A DNA stretch of 64,000 bases. It comes from Agelas oroides. Lineage: Eukaryota > Porifera > Demospongiae > Agelasida > Agelasidae. The position numbers and the translations under genes are program-made. Each line of letters starts with the position of its first letter. Positions within the stretch are counted from its first letter, which is position 1. The stretch is from NCBI GenBank assembly GCA_949130485.1, contig OX422186.1, positions 10,495,771 to 10,559,770 on the forward strand, read 5' to 3'. This document shows positions 52,444-64,000 of this stretch, one piece after another. The notes under the pieces were generated by a model. That model was given only the letters and a program-made list of their open reading frames with translations, was not told where the DNA came from and made no database searches.

Positions 52444-55357
52444 ATGAAGGGGCGAACGTCAATTCTCCTTGCTCTCGTCTGCTCCGTGTTCCTCATTTCT
52501 GTGAAGGGTAAGTCCGTGTCGGTACTAGTCTCGCGTAAAAGGGAGATTTTGCGAGACTACAAGTCAGCATATTATAAGATATCAGTCAGCAAGTTATCAT
52601 ACAAGTTTAATATGTCATCTATCCCATGTAGAGTCTGGCAATATTATACACAACGCGTGTAGAAGAGTAGTTTGCAAGCTACACGGTCTATGTCATGAGT
52701 TAATTCCAATGTTTACACCTCAGGCATTGAGTACAGTGGCCCCCACACTCCCTCAGTGAAGTTTGGAGGATATGAACACTTCGTCCCTGACCATCTTTCT
52801 CGTGTTGCTCGACAAACCTCAACAGTAAGTTGAATAGTTAGACGTGTTGTTAGTCATAACATCAAGCTTACAGTTCTGTAAAGAAAACACTCCTCTAAGA
52901 CAGAGGCTATGTATGCCAAGAGCGCATAAGAACGGGCGGCTAGAGTAAGAGCGTATAACTCCGTAAAATTTGAAACCGGTCGGAATTATTGAACCATACT
53001 AAAAATAGTAACACGTACTGCGCAGCTGCACGTAGACATAAGCCATTGTTGCTAAGCACGTGACCGGGTGTTCTATTTTTAGTACGGTTCAATAATTTTG
53101 ACCAGACTGTGGGCTTTTATTGGAGTTACACGCTCTTACTTGAGCCACCCGTTCTTATGCGCTCTTGGTGTGCTGTACCAACTGTACAAATAATTATGCC
53201 TTCTCTGTGTACCAGGTGAGCCCCCAATAACTGTGTTAGTGGCAAACAGATAGTGAATCACTTGCCAACTCCATTATAAATATTATGGCTGCATAATTTT
53301 CAGGATCTGACATCTACGCATGACTACATTTCCTGGCAGAATGCATCCATGGTTGACAGTTTCATTGACAATTTGGCATACAGTAAAACCACTCTTGTTT
53401 CGCATGAGACCAGGGGGTGCCTGTAACTTAGAAAATGCCCGTAACTGAGAAACATGTATATTTGTGTATAGTCCTGTACCCAACATGTGTCATTACAAAG
53501 CATCCTCCTCAGGAGGTGAAGCCACTGGGTGCAGACTGTGTAAACACTGTGGTTGCATGCTGAAACTGTCAAGTCACTCCCCCTGACCAGCATGTGCAGC
53601 TGACTGGTGGGACAGGAAATTAATGCCCAAAGATAGTGCCCAGTAGAAGGAGGTGCCCAGTTAGTTAGAGGGCCGGATAAAAGGAGGTTTTACTGTACAG
53701 TAAAACCTCCTTTATCCGTGTATTATACAGAATGCAAACCGAATGACAAAAACAGGTTAGGGTATAGGGGTCAGGCAGTGGATTGTTTCCAAAAAGTTTC
53801 AGAAACATGCGCGCACCATCCATTGTCCATGGTACACTACCTACCTCAGACTGGTTGCTAGAACGAGGCTACCTTTGCTAGGCAGCTCTGTGAAGTGCTG
53901 CAACTACGGCCTCCTAATAGTTCTGTAATGCTAACTAGACTAAGTATGTACAGCAATTAGCTTGGATTACAGTGCTTTGCAGGCTTACAAAGGTAGTGAA
54001 ATTGGCAATACATGTACAGACTGTTAGCCAGTAACCACACACGTACAGACTGTTAGCCAGTAACCACACACGTACAGACTGTTAGCCAGTAACCACACAC
54101 GTACAGACTGTTAGCCAGTAACCACACACGTACAGGACACACTATCTGTGGTTGCTGACCTGGCCAAGGCTAGGGCTGAATAGTGCTTTGCATTTTTAAC
54201 CCTCGGCGCGCATGCGCATCACAGTCCCTGACAAGTGATCTGCAATTTTCTGTACCCAGGCCGTTCATAGAAGACACCTAACCTTGTTCCCGGGCCTCCC
54301 CCGCTTTTGCTCTTCGGTTTGCGTCAGTATAATACATGGAAGCGGAAGAGCAACGAAATATGGGGATTCCCCGCTTACATCAGCAAAAGACTAGTTTAAC
54401 TTGTAACAATAACCAGAGTAGGGTATAGAGTGTCTTGTATTGAAGTGCTAAGTAGACTCATGTCTGATGATAAAACATTATATAGCTTGGCAGCACTAAA
54501 CTCCCTATTTTCTGTGAGCATCAGGGGAGACATTTTGACGACTTGATAGCTGTGGATTTTATGGTGGGAACCCTGAAATTCCATGGAATGTGAATGAAGC
54601 TGAAGACCAACAGTAGACCATGTAGTGTGTACCAAATGTAAACCTTGGCTTGGTGTCGGTGAAGACATTGTACTGTATAGCGGGAAGAATGTTCTCAGGT
54701 ATCACACATTGCCTTATTGAGTACGACACTTGGCATATCCGTTTCTATAGTAAATATGGCCTTGGCTGGGCAAGGATTTAATTTACATGAGGGCACTTCC
54801 TAGTTGGGTGTTGGATGTATCACATGATCTTTCATGTGGTCATGTTTACTACACAAAAAAATACTAGAGGCATTACGATTGTTCAAAACTGGACAGATCT
54901 GCCCAGAGAAAGTTCTCACCTAATAACTTCTCAACAAGTAAAAGCTTTTCGAGACCTACACCAAGAAATTCACCATTTAGTTTAACAGAGAGAAGGTATA
55001 CTGACAAAGCATGACAGAGCTCCCCTAGCGATGTCTAACACATCTTGTGTCTACAGCTTACGGTATGCAGGTAGCCTCGTTCCCAGGTAAGCTGGGCAGG
55101 ACCTGGGAATGAGGCTAGTATACAATATAAAATTGTCCATTGAAAGCAGACTACACTCCATAAATGTCTGACATGTGTTGCACTGACATTCCGTAGAACA
55201 CCACAAGTGAGCAGAACACCACGATACAGGACGACCATGTCTACTATCAGTCTTTCTACTACCCCCCTGGTGACACAGCTAATCGCTTGTGGAGGGACAT
55301 CACGGGAGCATCGGACGTGGTTACCGTATCTCTATCCAATGGATCCAGGCTTTTTAC

Positions 55358-55395
<38 letters not shown>

Positions 55396-58300
55396 CATGT
55401 GACTTGGATGACTACTCTTCTCTGCCACAGGTTGCAAGGCTCCCCTTCCAGTTCCCCTACTATGGTCATCTGATCAACACAGTCGCAGTCACCACTGGAG
55501 GTATACCTACTCATTTCCTGTCAAACTGTGAATAATACACATTGACCTTTGAACTGTGCCACAAGTTTGTGTGATCTAGATTACTCTGCCTCCATCTGCC
55601 CCTTCGGCAAGAGACACATTTTGCGTCATACTAGTGATACATTATCACTCTCACTCCTTCTCTCTTCCTCTTTCTCTCTCCTTTCTTCTCTCTCCTTTCT
55701 TCTCTCTCCTTTCTTTCTTCTCACTCCTTTCTTCTCTCTCCTTTCTTCTCTCTCCTTTCTTCTCTCTCCTTTCTTCTCTCTCCTTTCTTTCTTCTCACTC
55801 CTTTCTTTCTTCTCTCTCCTTTCTTTCTTCTCTCTCCTTTCTTCTCTCTCCTTTCTTTCTTCTCACTCCTTTCTTCTCTCTCCTTTCTTCTCTCTCCTTT
55901 CTTCTCTCTCCTTTCTTCTCTCTCCTTTCTTCTCTCTCCTTTCTTTCTTCTCACTCCTTTCTTTCTTCTCTCTCCTTTCTTCTCTCTCCTTTCTTCTCTC
56001 TCCTTTCTTTCTTCTCACTCCTTTCTTCTCTCTCCTTTCTTCTCTCTCCTTTCTTCTCTCTCCTTTCTTCTCTCTCCTTTCTTTCTTCTCACTCCTTTCT
56101 TTCTTCTCTCTCCTTTCTTTCTTCTCTCTCCTTTCTTCTCTCTCCTTTCTTTCTTCTCACTCCTTTCTTCTCTCTCCTTTCTTCTCTCTCCTTTCTTCTC
56201 TCTCCTTTCTTTCTTCTCTCTCCTTTCTTCTCTCTCCTTTCTTTCTTCTCTCTCCTTTCTTCTCTCTCCTTTCTTTCTTCTCTCTCCTTTCTTCTCTCTC
56301 CTTTCTTCTCTCTCCTTTCTTCTCTCTCCTTTCTTTCTTCTCTCTCCTTTCTTCTCTCTAGTTGACCTGGTAAAAATTTGCCATGTAATCAGATGTGAAT
56401 TCAGGCAGCACATAGATTACTCCTCCCTTCCCCTCCTCACACACACACACACACACCAGGGTTCCTGTTCACTGGAACATTCTACGATCCACGAATAATC
56501 CATCTGACGCAAACTATTGCCCCCCTCCTGGCTGACTTCGACCCTGGTCTCAACCTCTCTGCAACAATACTCATCCACAACACTTGTAAGCTTTGAGGAT
56601 AGTGCACTGTTTAGTGAGAGACGCGCAGTGAAGTTCCTCCCTCTCTTGTCCTCTTCCTCCCTCACATAGCCAGTGTCTTCACAGTGCAGTGGGATGGTGT
56701 GCACAATCGTGACCATGTTGACGGTGTGTTGATGTGATGTGCCATGATTTTTGTCGCTGAACTACTGAAAGCTATCATTACCTTTTACCCTCCCTCCTTC
56801 CCCCTCTCTCCCTCTCTCCACCTCTCTTTTCCTTCCTCTCTCCCTCCCTCCTTCTCCCTCCCTCCCTCTCTCCTTCCCTCTCTCTCTCCCTCCCCCTCCC
56901 ACTAGATGGCCCGTTCACCTTCCAAGTCAGTCTCTTCCCAACAGGAGTGATACACTTTGCATACAGAGAGGTGAGCAGACAGTGCTTTCCCTCAACCATT
57001 TGTCACATATCGGAACAAGTACATTGGACTCACAACATCCCTATATCTCTGAATTGCCCCCTCCCTCCCTCATTCATATCTCTCACACACTCCACCCCCA
57101 GATCCCTCTTAATGTCAGCCAGATCAACAATGACAACCACCCAGTAGACGTGGGTCTCTCCGACTCCTTCTATTTTGATCGGTTTATTTTTGGATGTAAG
57201 TGTTGCAGACCAACTACTGCTGCCATGCCCCTCCTACTGCACTCAAAACATAGCCTCAAACCATGTGTGTATGTCCAGTTTAGCCTGTACACAACTAAAC
57301 CTCATATCCACCCTACCACAAGTGGGTACAAAGCTATGCCCAACTGCTAATCATTTGTCATCACATACTCAATTCCTTTATTGACCATCTCTCGCCCTCC
57401 AGTCCATCAAGCTAGACCATCTCTCACCCTCCAAGCTAGACCATCTCTCGTCCTCCAAGCTAGACCATCTCTCGTCCTCCAAGCTAGACCATCTCTCGCC
57501 CTCCAGTCCATCAAGCTAGACCATCTCTCGCCCTCCAGTCCATCAAGCTAGACCATCTCTCACCCTCCAAGCTAGACCATCTCTCGTCCTCCAAGCTAGA
57601 CCATCTCTCGCCCTCCAGTCCATCAAGCTAGACCATCTCTCGCCCTCCAGTCCATCAAGCTAGACCATCTCTCGCCCTCCAGTCCATCAAGCTAGACCAT
57701 CTCTCGCCCTCCAGTCCATCAAGCTAGACCATCTCTCGCCCTCCAGTCCATCAAGCTAGACCATCTCTCGCCCTCCAGTCCATCAAGCTAGACCATCTCT
57801 CACCCTCCAGTCCATCAAGCATCTCTCGCCCTCCAAGCTAGACCATCTCTCGCCCTCCAGTCCATCAAGCTAGACCATCTCTCACCCTCCAGTCCATCAA
57901 GCATCTCTCGCCCTCCAAGCTAGACCATCTCTCGCCCTCCAGTCCATCAAGCTAGACCATCTCTCGCCCTCCAGTCCATCAAGCTAGACCATCTCTCGCC
58001 CTCCAGTCCATCAAGCTAGACCATCTCTCACCCTCCAGTCCATCAAGCTAGACCATCTCTCACCCTCCAGTCCATCAAGCTAGACCATCTCTCACCCTCC
58101 AGTCTATCAAGCTAGACCATTTCTAGTGACTCAGTACATTCAAACTGGGTGGTTCAGTGTACTGGCTATTATTCTATGATTTTGTATTGTGTGATTTTGC
58201 AGTATTTCCAAGAAGGACAGTGGTTGAGTACCACAGAATACGGCTCAATGCCTCTGATGACCTAACCAACAGTGCCTATGTTCTCACTCCACTGCCAAGT

Positions 58301-61300
58301 AAGTTGCACATCCATACACAGTCACATTCATTCACATTCCACTGCATGCCACAGTCACATGCACTCACATTCCACCGCATGCCAGTCACATGCACTCATA
58401 TTCCACCGCATGCCACAGTCACATGCACTCACATTCCACTGCATGCCACACTTATCATTTTACACTACAGTTGTATATACATGTATACTAGTAAGATGAT
58501 TCATCATCATGGGGTGAGCCTGAGCGAGCAATGCAATGCTGATTAATGGTTTGTCATGGCACACAAACCATGCACTGTTAGTAACAGCAGGATTTAACAC
58601 TGTCTGCTGTTCCATGAGCGTGGTAAGCAAAACTTTGTGTAGCCAAGCAGTATAGTTCTCACCAGATATAGATGATCATACATGCTGACAAATTGCAGCC
58701 ATCTCTCTGGTCAAGGAAGCAACTACAGCTACACACACGCTTGGACTAAACTTCCAATGACACTGAAGTTATTAGCTGAATCTCTGGCACTTGTGAGTGT
58801 TGATTATGCATGGCCCTTACCTGAAGCTACCTCAACTACTGTGCATAATTTGTACGTCTGTGAGCAGCCTGCCCTTGCATTGGTCCACAGTTGCCAGTGT
58901 GCGTTAACTTGAGTCGTCTTCGCTCCAAGTTTCTTTCATGCTGATGCTGCGTTCTGGCAGTAGTCTTTCAACAACAGTGGGCTGGGCACAAGACTATCTG
59001 AGATCGATCTTCGTGAAATGTTTAAATGCACTCATTTAAAATTTACAGTATATGGCCACAAGCAAGCAAGCAAACATACACACACACATGCGCAATGCAG
59101 TCCCGCTACTGTGGGGCTTGCTCATGCTCGCCCCAACTATCTCAACCATCCAGGTTCTCTTTGTGCATGCTCCACCCAATTATGAGTATCATTCTATTCA
59201 TTGCCTCTCTCTCTCTCCACACACACACACACACACACACACAGACTGTATCAGAGCTAGGTCATGTAACGAATGTGCTGAGATTTCCACCAACAGTGAC
59301 TTTATGTGTGGATGGTGCGACCGCTTGCAAAGGTACGTGTGATGGAATATAAACAGTTGCGTTTGAAAGATGGTGTACATCAACAGTTGTACAACACTCT
59401 TGGTATTTTTCGTTTCTGCTAGGTGTTCAGATGGAGTTGACCGACACAGGCAGGAGTGGCTTCGGTCTCGCTGCTCGGTCTCTGTGAGTCCATCTCCCGT
59501 GTGTTCAGATCCAGCGCATGATCGTTGTGTGCAAACCCTCACAACCCTTGGTGCACAACGAGCACCTACAACCCTCACTTTTTGTAATTTTTGGACGGTA
59601 CAAAGATCGTCTCCAGACAATGCATGGACTTGGTTTTAATGTGTTGGGGCAAAGCTGACTGAGCCCACATCAGTATGATGGTTACAGGGGGTTGTTGTAG
59701 GCTTTCCGTTTGCAGTGATTTCTGTGCATGATAGTTGATGTCTGCTACACGAGTATATTGAGTGACTGCCACTGTGTCTTTATTCCAATTCCTGCAGGCT
59801 GTCACAACATGTGAGCCACCTACCACCTCTGCCCCTACCACCTCTGCCCCTACCACCTCCTTCTCCACCTCCTCCCCTACTGTCCTTCTCGTCGTCGGTA
59901 AACAAAACAGACTAAGTGTTTGCAGTGATGTTTGACTTAGGCAGGACTGTTTTTGGCATACTGTAAAATCAGGATATTAAGCACCGGTGCCTATTTTCGA
60001 AATTAGCAGGCTGAATGGGTGCTTATATTCATGGGGTGCTTATTTTGTGTGGGTGCCTATTATCCCGATTTTACTGTATAGACTAAGGTGCCACATGTTT
60101 AGTGTTGAGGCTACTGGTTACCTTAACATTGCAATCAGCACACTTGTGTATTCTTTTAGTAAACTGAAATGCTGTTGTCAAGTTGGGCGTAGGGAATGAA
60201 CATCTACTTGTCTTGAAAAAAGTATATACTGTACATAATATTGTTCACACGAGCAAAGTTCACACTTAGGGAATGCCATGATAGTTTATGCCATACTTAT
60301 GGCTAATTGTTAAGCACATGTTTACTGTTAAATGCTGGTTTACGTGCGTTCACTGCGTAACTCTAAATAAAGCACACACCAGTTGTACGTGTGTGGGTGT
60401 TTGGGAAAGAAGAGTCAATGAAAGCTATCACACCTTATATCGATCCACAAGGTTCCCTACCTGCTGGGGCTGCTGTGGGTGGTGTTCTGGGGGGACTGGT
60501 GTTCCTGGCACTGTTGGTCTTCATAGCAGTATGCGTGGGTGTCGTCTTGTACGGCTACAAACATCCTACTTCTAAGATTGGGCTCTTCATGATTGAGGTA
60601 TGTATAACCTATACTTGTTATGTAGTGCTGTATGAGCTGGAAGTATAATGTGTGTTTGGGAAGGTCACATCTGTAGATCGGGAAAATTTCGCTGTTAAAA
60701 TAATTTCACGGTGGAGACCAACCACTAAAATCATGAAAATAAATTCATCAATGAATAAACGTGTGCGCAAGTCCACACCCCCCGAGGTAAATGTCTGGTC
60801 CAACGACTACAACCAGCGATACCTGGTAGTACACTAAATGCTAGAAACTCAACTGTTAAAAAAATTTCATAGATTTGCACGAAACCACGAAAATTGAGCA
60901 CCACGAAAATTTTTTACATGAAACATGAAAATTTCCTGATCTATGGTATACTCTGTGCTTAACTAACACTCTCATTCACCACAACATGGTGGCCTTGTGT
61001 GCAGACATCTTTGTAGGGCAATGGCTCTTCCTCCACTTCCTTGTAACAAACGAAGAATGAGGAAGAGACCAGTATTCTGTGACTGTACATGTAGCTTTAA
61101 TATAGCAATCATGTTCTACTCTCGAAGGGGGACTCTTATATTCCCACACTACTAGACTGCTAGGACTTGTAACTATATCCTGAAAGATTACCCAGGGTGT
61201 AAACTTTACTAGAGATATAGATATTTGTTCCTTATGCGTTATGAAGGGCAACTTTCTGTACACTTCAGCGCCGCCCTAAAGCCTGGTCCCTGAATAAGAA

Positions 61301-61355
61301 GTCTGCATCATACAATGTGGAGAGTGGAAAAACTGTGCTTGATGAAAAGCAGTGA
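52444..61355 (+). CDS. PLXDC: plexin-domain-containing protein, copy B, 14 exons, 437 aa
   Basis: Tandem paralogue of copy A with the same 14-exon layout. Exons: 52444-52507, 52724-52824, 55197-55358, 55431-55500, 56460-56585, 56670-56723, 56906-56970, 57102-57195, 58203-58298, 59245-59332, 59423-59483, 59798-59897, 60452-60597, 61269-61355; the phases fit. It begins with a signal peptide (SILLALVCSVFLISVKG); the ectodomain is nearly identical to A in many exons ([44 protein letters not shown]). The Cys module has RCSDGVDRHRQEWLRSRC, closer to human PLXDC2 (FDRHRQDW) than A is. Exon 12 encodes a Thr/Ser/Pro linker (PPTTSAPTTSAPTTS), probably O-glycosylated, where A has a 13-nt microexon. The TM exon ends [14 protein letters not shown] and the last exon starts RRPKAWS, matching human FFIERRPSRW. 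AATAAA at 61386-61391 can serve as poly(A) signal. Confidence 0.9.
52914..53170. mobile_element. foldback MITE, about 257 bp
   Basis: The left end GCCAAGAGCGCATAAGAACG and right end CGTTCTTATGCGCTCTTGGT are reverse complements. Pairing continues inward (GAGCGTATAACTCC with GGAGTTACACGCTC; GAACCATACTAAAAATAG with CTATTTTTAGTACGGTTC). It lies in PLXDC B intron 2. No ORF. Confidence 0.85.
53383..53698. mobile_element. pogo/Tigger-like MITE with TA flanks
   Basis: Starts TA-CAGTAAAACCACTCTTG and ends GGAGGTTTTACTG-TA. Immediately after it, CAGTAAAACCTCCTTTATCC begins again, so a second, truncated end lies head-on. TIRs of the CAGTAAAACC type with TA duplication are typical of pogo/Tigger elements; assignment is inference. 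Confidence 0.7.
54010..54136. repeat. 29-bp tandem repeat, about four units
   Basis: Unit GTACAGACTGTTAGCCAGTA followed by ACCACACAC, nearly identical copies, in PLXDC B intron 2. Confidence 0.9.
55071..55119. mobile_element. short hairpin MITE copy
   Basis: TAGCCTCGTTCCCAGGTAAG pairs with a following CCTGGGAATGAGGCTA over 49 bp. GTATGCAGG and GTATACAAT flank it, possibly a decayed 9-bp duplication. Confidence 0.75.
55359..55392 (+). repeat. (GT)n forming the exon 3 donor, PLXDC B
   Basis: Same position and arrangement as in PLXDC A: exon end TTTTTACG, then about 17 GT units, in a 72-nt intron. Confidence 0.9.
55655..56358 (+). repeat. CTTTCTTCTCTC pyrimidine satellite, about 700 bp
   Basis: Units TTTCTTCTCTCTCC and TTTCTTTCTTCTCACTCC are ordered in larger blocks that recur about three times (for example CTTCTCACTCC at 55718, 55790, 55861, 55950, 56012, 56085 and 56155). 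It fills PLXDC B intron 4; the corresponding intron of A (47039-47464) lacks it. ORFs of 240-270 aa here are compositional. Confidence 0.93.
57398..58123 (+). repeat. 32-bp minisatellite with 24-bp variants, about 24 units
   Basis: Unit CAAGCTAGACCATCTCTCGC then CCTCCAGTCCAT, with a deleted 24-bp form lacking AGTCCATC and a form lacking TAGACC. It fills PLXDC B intron 8. A single unit occurs at about 52078-52108, outside the gene. Confidence 0.93.
60668..60958. mobile_element. TIR MITE, family A, copy 2
   Basis: Left end CTGTAGATCGGGAAAATTTC and right end GAAAATTTCCTGATCTATGG are inverted repeats. The middle shares aagtccacaccccccgagg and aaatgtc with copy 1 at 508-843. It lies in the last intron of PLXDC B. 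Confidence 0.7.
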
Positions 61356-62474
61356 ACAGCAGCAGAGGACACAGTGGTATAACTAAATAAAATAATTTTT
61401 TAGTACATCATATTCTCTATATTATAATTATTGTGGAGATTTTTAAGTTTTATGGCCAGCTAATGTAATTATGGTTGCATCTGTTCTAGTTTACTGCATA
61501 TCATTATTCATCTAACATCTTCACATCAGAAAATAAACTTCCTGCTCCTGTACTTCTCAAGCAATGCATTGGAGGGATATGATATGTTGCTCAGGCCCGT
61601 AGGCAGGAGGGGTTCAAGGGGGCTTGCTCAAACCCCCCTTTGGCCTCCAAAAGGTTTTATACACCTCCTAGCTATGAATTTTAAATGCCCTACCATTTGT
61701 AAGTGGTCCACTAGCCTCGTTGCCAATGAGAATCACCACCATCCAAACAAGTGCAGTTGCTGCTATGTACCACATTTGTGAGGACTGGCAGATGAATTTG
61801 CGTACGTGTTTGCACTGCTGGGATGAAAGGCCACATGTAGAGACGTGTGTAAATAAATTTTCTGCATACTGTTTCACCATCTGTCACTCCACCTTCTGTT
61901 CTGCCAACTGCCTTCCCTTGTGGAAATTCAATGTGACAGAAGCTGGCTTAGCAAATGTCCATTCATGGATAAGATACAGCCAAAAACGACAATATTCTGC
62001 AGGCCATGTAGCTACTACGGCTCTGTTTTTGTCCCAAAATGACCTCAGAGGCAAAAAAAAATTGTGGGGAAGCATGCCCCCAGACCTCCCTAGTCTTGTA
62101 TGCTTATGTATCCATACGTGCGTGCACATAGACATTTATGTAATCCCTTCCTAGCTGTTGCTTCACCGGTCTTTTTACAACTAAGCAAGAACCGGTCCTT
62201 TTTTATACAACTAAGAATCAGCTGCAAGAGGACGTACAAGTCATTCATAAATTTCTGAGGTTTTGGCACAATTTGTAGTCTATGGCAGAATATCCACACA
62301 CTCGTAATGAGATTTACACATATCACAACCACAGCTAACTACTGGCTATTACTAACAGCAAACGTCAAGTGTATCTTCAGTTGATGCATGTGTGTTTCAG
62401 TAAAGAAATCCTGCAAAATGCATGCTACCAAAAAAAACACATTGTACTCTTGGTACTAGGGGGTGTAGAGTAAA
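61356..62474. other. convergent intergenic interval, PLXDC B / class C GPCR
   Basis: About 1.1 kb with AATAAA at 61386 and 61531 for PLXDC B, a stray family end (CTAGCCTCGTTGCCAATG, 61711) and otherwise unique sequence. A plus-strand ORF of 144 aa at 61720-62154 contains several Cys/His residues (FCSANCLPLWKFN) but shows no family I recognise; left uncalled. Confidence 0.45.
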
Positions 62475-64000
62475 TCAGTGTTCAGTGGTGCTAAGTGCAC
62501 CTAGTTCAGTATTATCATCTGTTCCACTTGTGCTTCTGCCTGCTGTTATTTTCATGTTCTCTCGGGGAGAGGTGTTGCTGAAAATCTTCTCCCCATGGGG
62601 ATCCTTGTATAGGTTGACCATCTGTTTAGCAGAACACAAAGTGCATGCTGAGACTGAAACTGTGAGCAACTAAAATTTTAATTTATTCTTGACTCTCAGT
62701 GTCTGAGACAAGCTGTGAAACAACAATTTAGTAGGCACACCTGCCTACCACTTTGCATTGGAGTAACAAAATAATTGGGGCGAACCTGAGCGAGCCCCAC
62801 ACTAGCGTGACTGCATTGCGCACACATGTGTGTATGCTTGTTGGTTTGTTGATTTGATTTGTTTGTTTGGACCAACTTGTTTTTGTTAACTAAAACTAAG
62901 TTGCATTTGGTAAGGTATGCTTCATTTTAGTAATTAAAACTAATGCTGTCTTAGTCTGTTAATTAAAAAACTACCAATTTGAATCACCCAAAATGGTAGT
63001 TAACTAAAAAACGAAAGTACTGATACCAACCTTTGGAACGAAGGTCAGGAGGAGAATGTCAGTAGGTGGCTCAAGAACACTGAGATTTCCAGCAACGGCA
63101 AACACATTGGGATATGTACGGAATACTAGAGCCACCACATTGAATGTAGTGATATTGATGAAGTGCAGAAAAACGATTGCCAGCACGTATTTTGCATCGT
63201 TCACGACCTCCACTTTTATCTTTCTGCTGCTGATGATGGCAAGGATCACTGACACAAAATCAAGTATGTATCGGTGTCCAAAAAGAAGAATGCTACGGAC
63301 AATGTTGAATGCCAAGTTGGATGATACACAAGCATAGGTGAAGTAACGAACTTCCACTTGCAGTTCCTATATACACAAGGGAACATTCAGCAACTCAAAC
63401 AATCTGTTGCTCAAAACAGTAACTGTTTTATGTGGAACGAGGCTAAGCTAACACTGACAATGGAGTAAGGATTTTAGTACTATGAAACGAAAAGGATATG
63501 TCTCAAAGGTTGTACAGTTTGTAACTCACATTCTTAGTAGATGCTTTCTCAGCATCTGGCATCAAGACGGGCTTTGGACGAATCCCTGGAACACCCACAA
63601 TGACAATATATGCTAGTATATCATACAGGACCAGTATTCCCACATATGCAGCAATATGCCAGTCCTTGATTTTCTATGGTGAAAAAAGAAAGCAAGACTA
63701 GTATTATTTATAATTTTGTGCAATATGTACATTACTACCTTCTTTGCAGGTGATGGATTGTGGAAGATATGAAAGATACGAAACAATTTGCCTTGTATTG
63801 TGCCAACACACAGCGACACACCAATTCCAGAAGCATGAACGATCTGTGCATGTGTGTGTGTGTTTGTGGAGAGGGGGGATGGCATGTAAAATTACTATTA
63901 ATGATGCGATACTGTAAATAAGTTTATAAAACGGCTCACATTACATAGAACTTCAACTGCAAGCAGATTGCTTGTATTGTTTGGATAAACAACAAGGAAT
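62475..64000 (-). CDS. class C (GABA-B-receptor-like) GPCR, C-terminal half; runs off right edge
   Basis: Exons in transcript order: >64000-63940, 63843-63739, 63673-63530, 63366-63031, 62621-62475; the internal ones are multiples of three and stay in phase. Visible parts: end of TM2/loop (YPNNTSNLLAVEVLCN), TM3 (IVHASGIGVSLCVGTIQGKL) followed by FRIFHIF, the loop KVWRV-like position occupied by KLFRIFH, TM4 (AAYVGILVLYDILAYIVIV), extracellular loop 2, TM5 (YFTYACVSSNLAFNIVRSIL), TM6 (YVLAIVFLHFINITTFNVVA), TM7 (LSVLEPPTDILLLTFVPK) and a short tail. FVPK at the end of TM7 and the KLxRxxxIF motif after TM3 are typical of class C receptors of the GABA-B type. The Venus-flytrap domain would lie to the right. 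The ligand cannot be inferred. Confidence 0.82.

Noticed and set aside
55549..56413. ORFs of 240-270 aa on the plus strand and 132 aa on the minus strand
   Set aside because: Compositional products of the CTTTCTTCTCTC satellite; they lie in PLXDC B intron 4 and show no non-repeat protein sequence.
61720..62154. 144-aa Cys/His-containing ORF between PLXDC B and the GPCR
   Set aside because: No recognisable domain, no clear promoter or splice partners, and part of it ends in low-complexity sequence; insufficient support for a gene.

Overview
The window is nuclear DNA from an invertebrate animal: spliced genes with GT-AG introns, metazoan gene families, abundant microsatellites and many short non-autonomous transposons. 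Compact spacing, a single AKAP9/pericentrin-type gene, PLXDC-like genes and a class C (GABA-B-like) receptor would suit a sponge or another early-branching animal, but no sequence here fixes the phylum, so that is inference. I placed exon borders by eye, using homology to remembered human family members, splice consensus and reading phase. Almost all junctions keep phase and each complete gene model sums to a whole number of codons.

Left part (1-13 kb). A FOLH1/NAALAD2-like glutamate carboxypeptidase runs leftward off the window (367-3473, minus). It lies head-to-head with an intronless TRIM-NHL gene (3802-5964, plus), and a perfect 55-bp palindromic MITE sits one base upstream of the carboxypeptidase ATG. 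The TRIM gene converges tail-to-tail on a 16-exon FBXL4 gene (6251-12887, minus).

Centre (13-38 kb). A 32-exon gene of about 25 kb on the minus strand (13142-38133) encodes a coiled-coil protein of roughly 4,120-4,170 aa with an AKAP9/PCNT-type N terminus and a C-terminal PACT domain, a centrosome/basal-body scaffold. Its introns hold most of the satellites: a 32-bp minisatellite just beyond its last intron boundary, a 50-bp minisatellite whose units carry a copy of the neighbouring 5' splice site, and long GA, GGGA and CA tracts.

Right part (38-64 kb). A short divergent promoter serves the AKAP9/PCNT gene and an intronless PPM1H/J/M-type phosphatase (38322-39770, plus). Next on the plus strand come a 9-exon TRMT10-type tRNA m1G9 methyltransferase with an eight-fold 17-aa repeat tail (40119-43275) and two tandem 14-exon plexin-domain-containing (PLXDC) genes (43892-51698 and 52444-61355). 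A class C GPCR enters from the right edge on the minus strand (62475-64000).

The genes belong to unrelated pathways (peptidase, ubiquitin ligases, centrosome, phosphatase, tRNA modification, cell-surface receptor), so this is an ordinary gene-dense animal locus, not an operon. The most unusual biology lies between and around the exons: a hairpin MITE family of twenty or so copies, five with matching 9-bp target duplications (Mutator-like); CA/GT microsatellites that themselves form splice sites; foldback elements with tRNA-derived arms; and tandem duplications that copied splice junctions.
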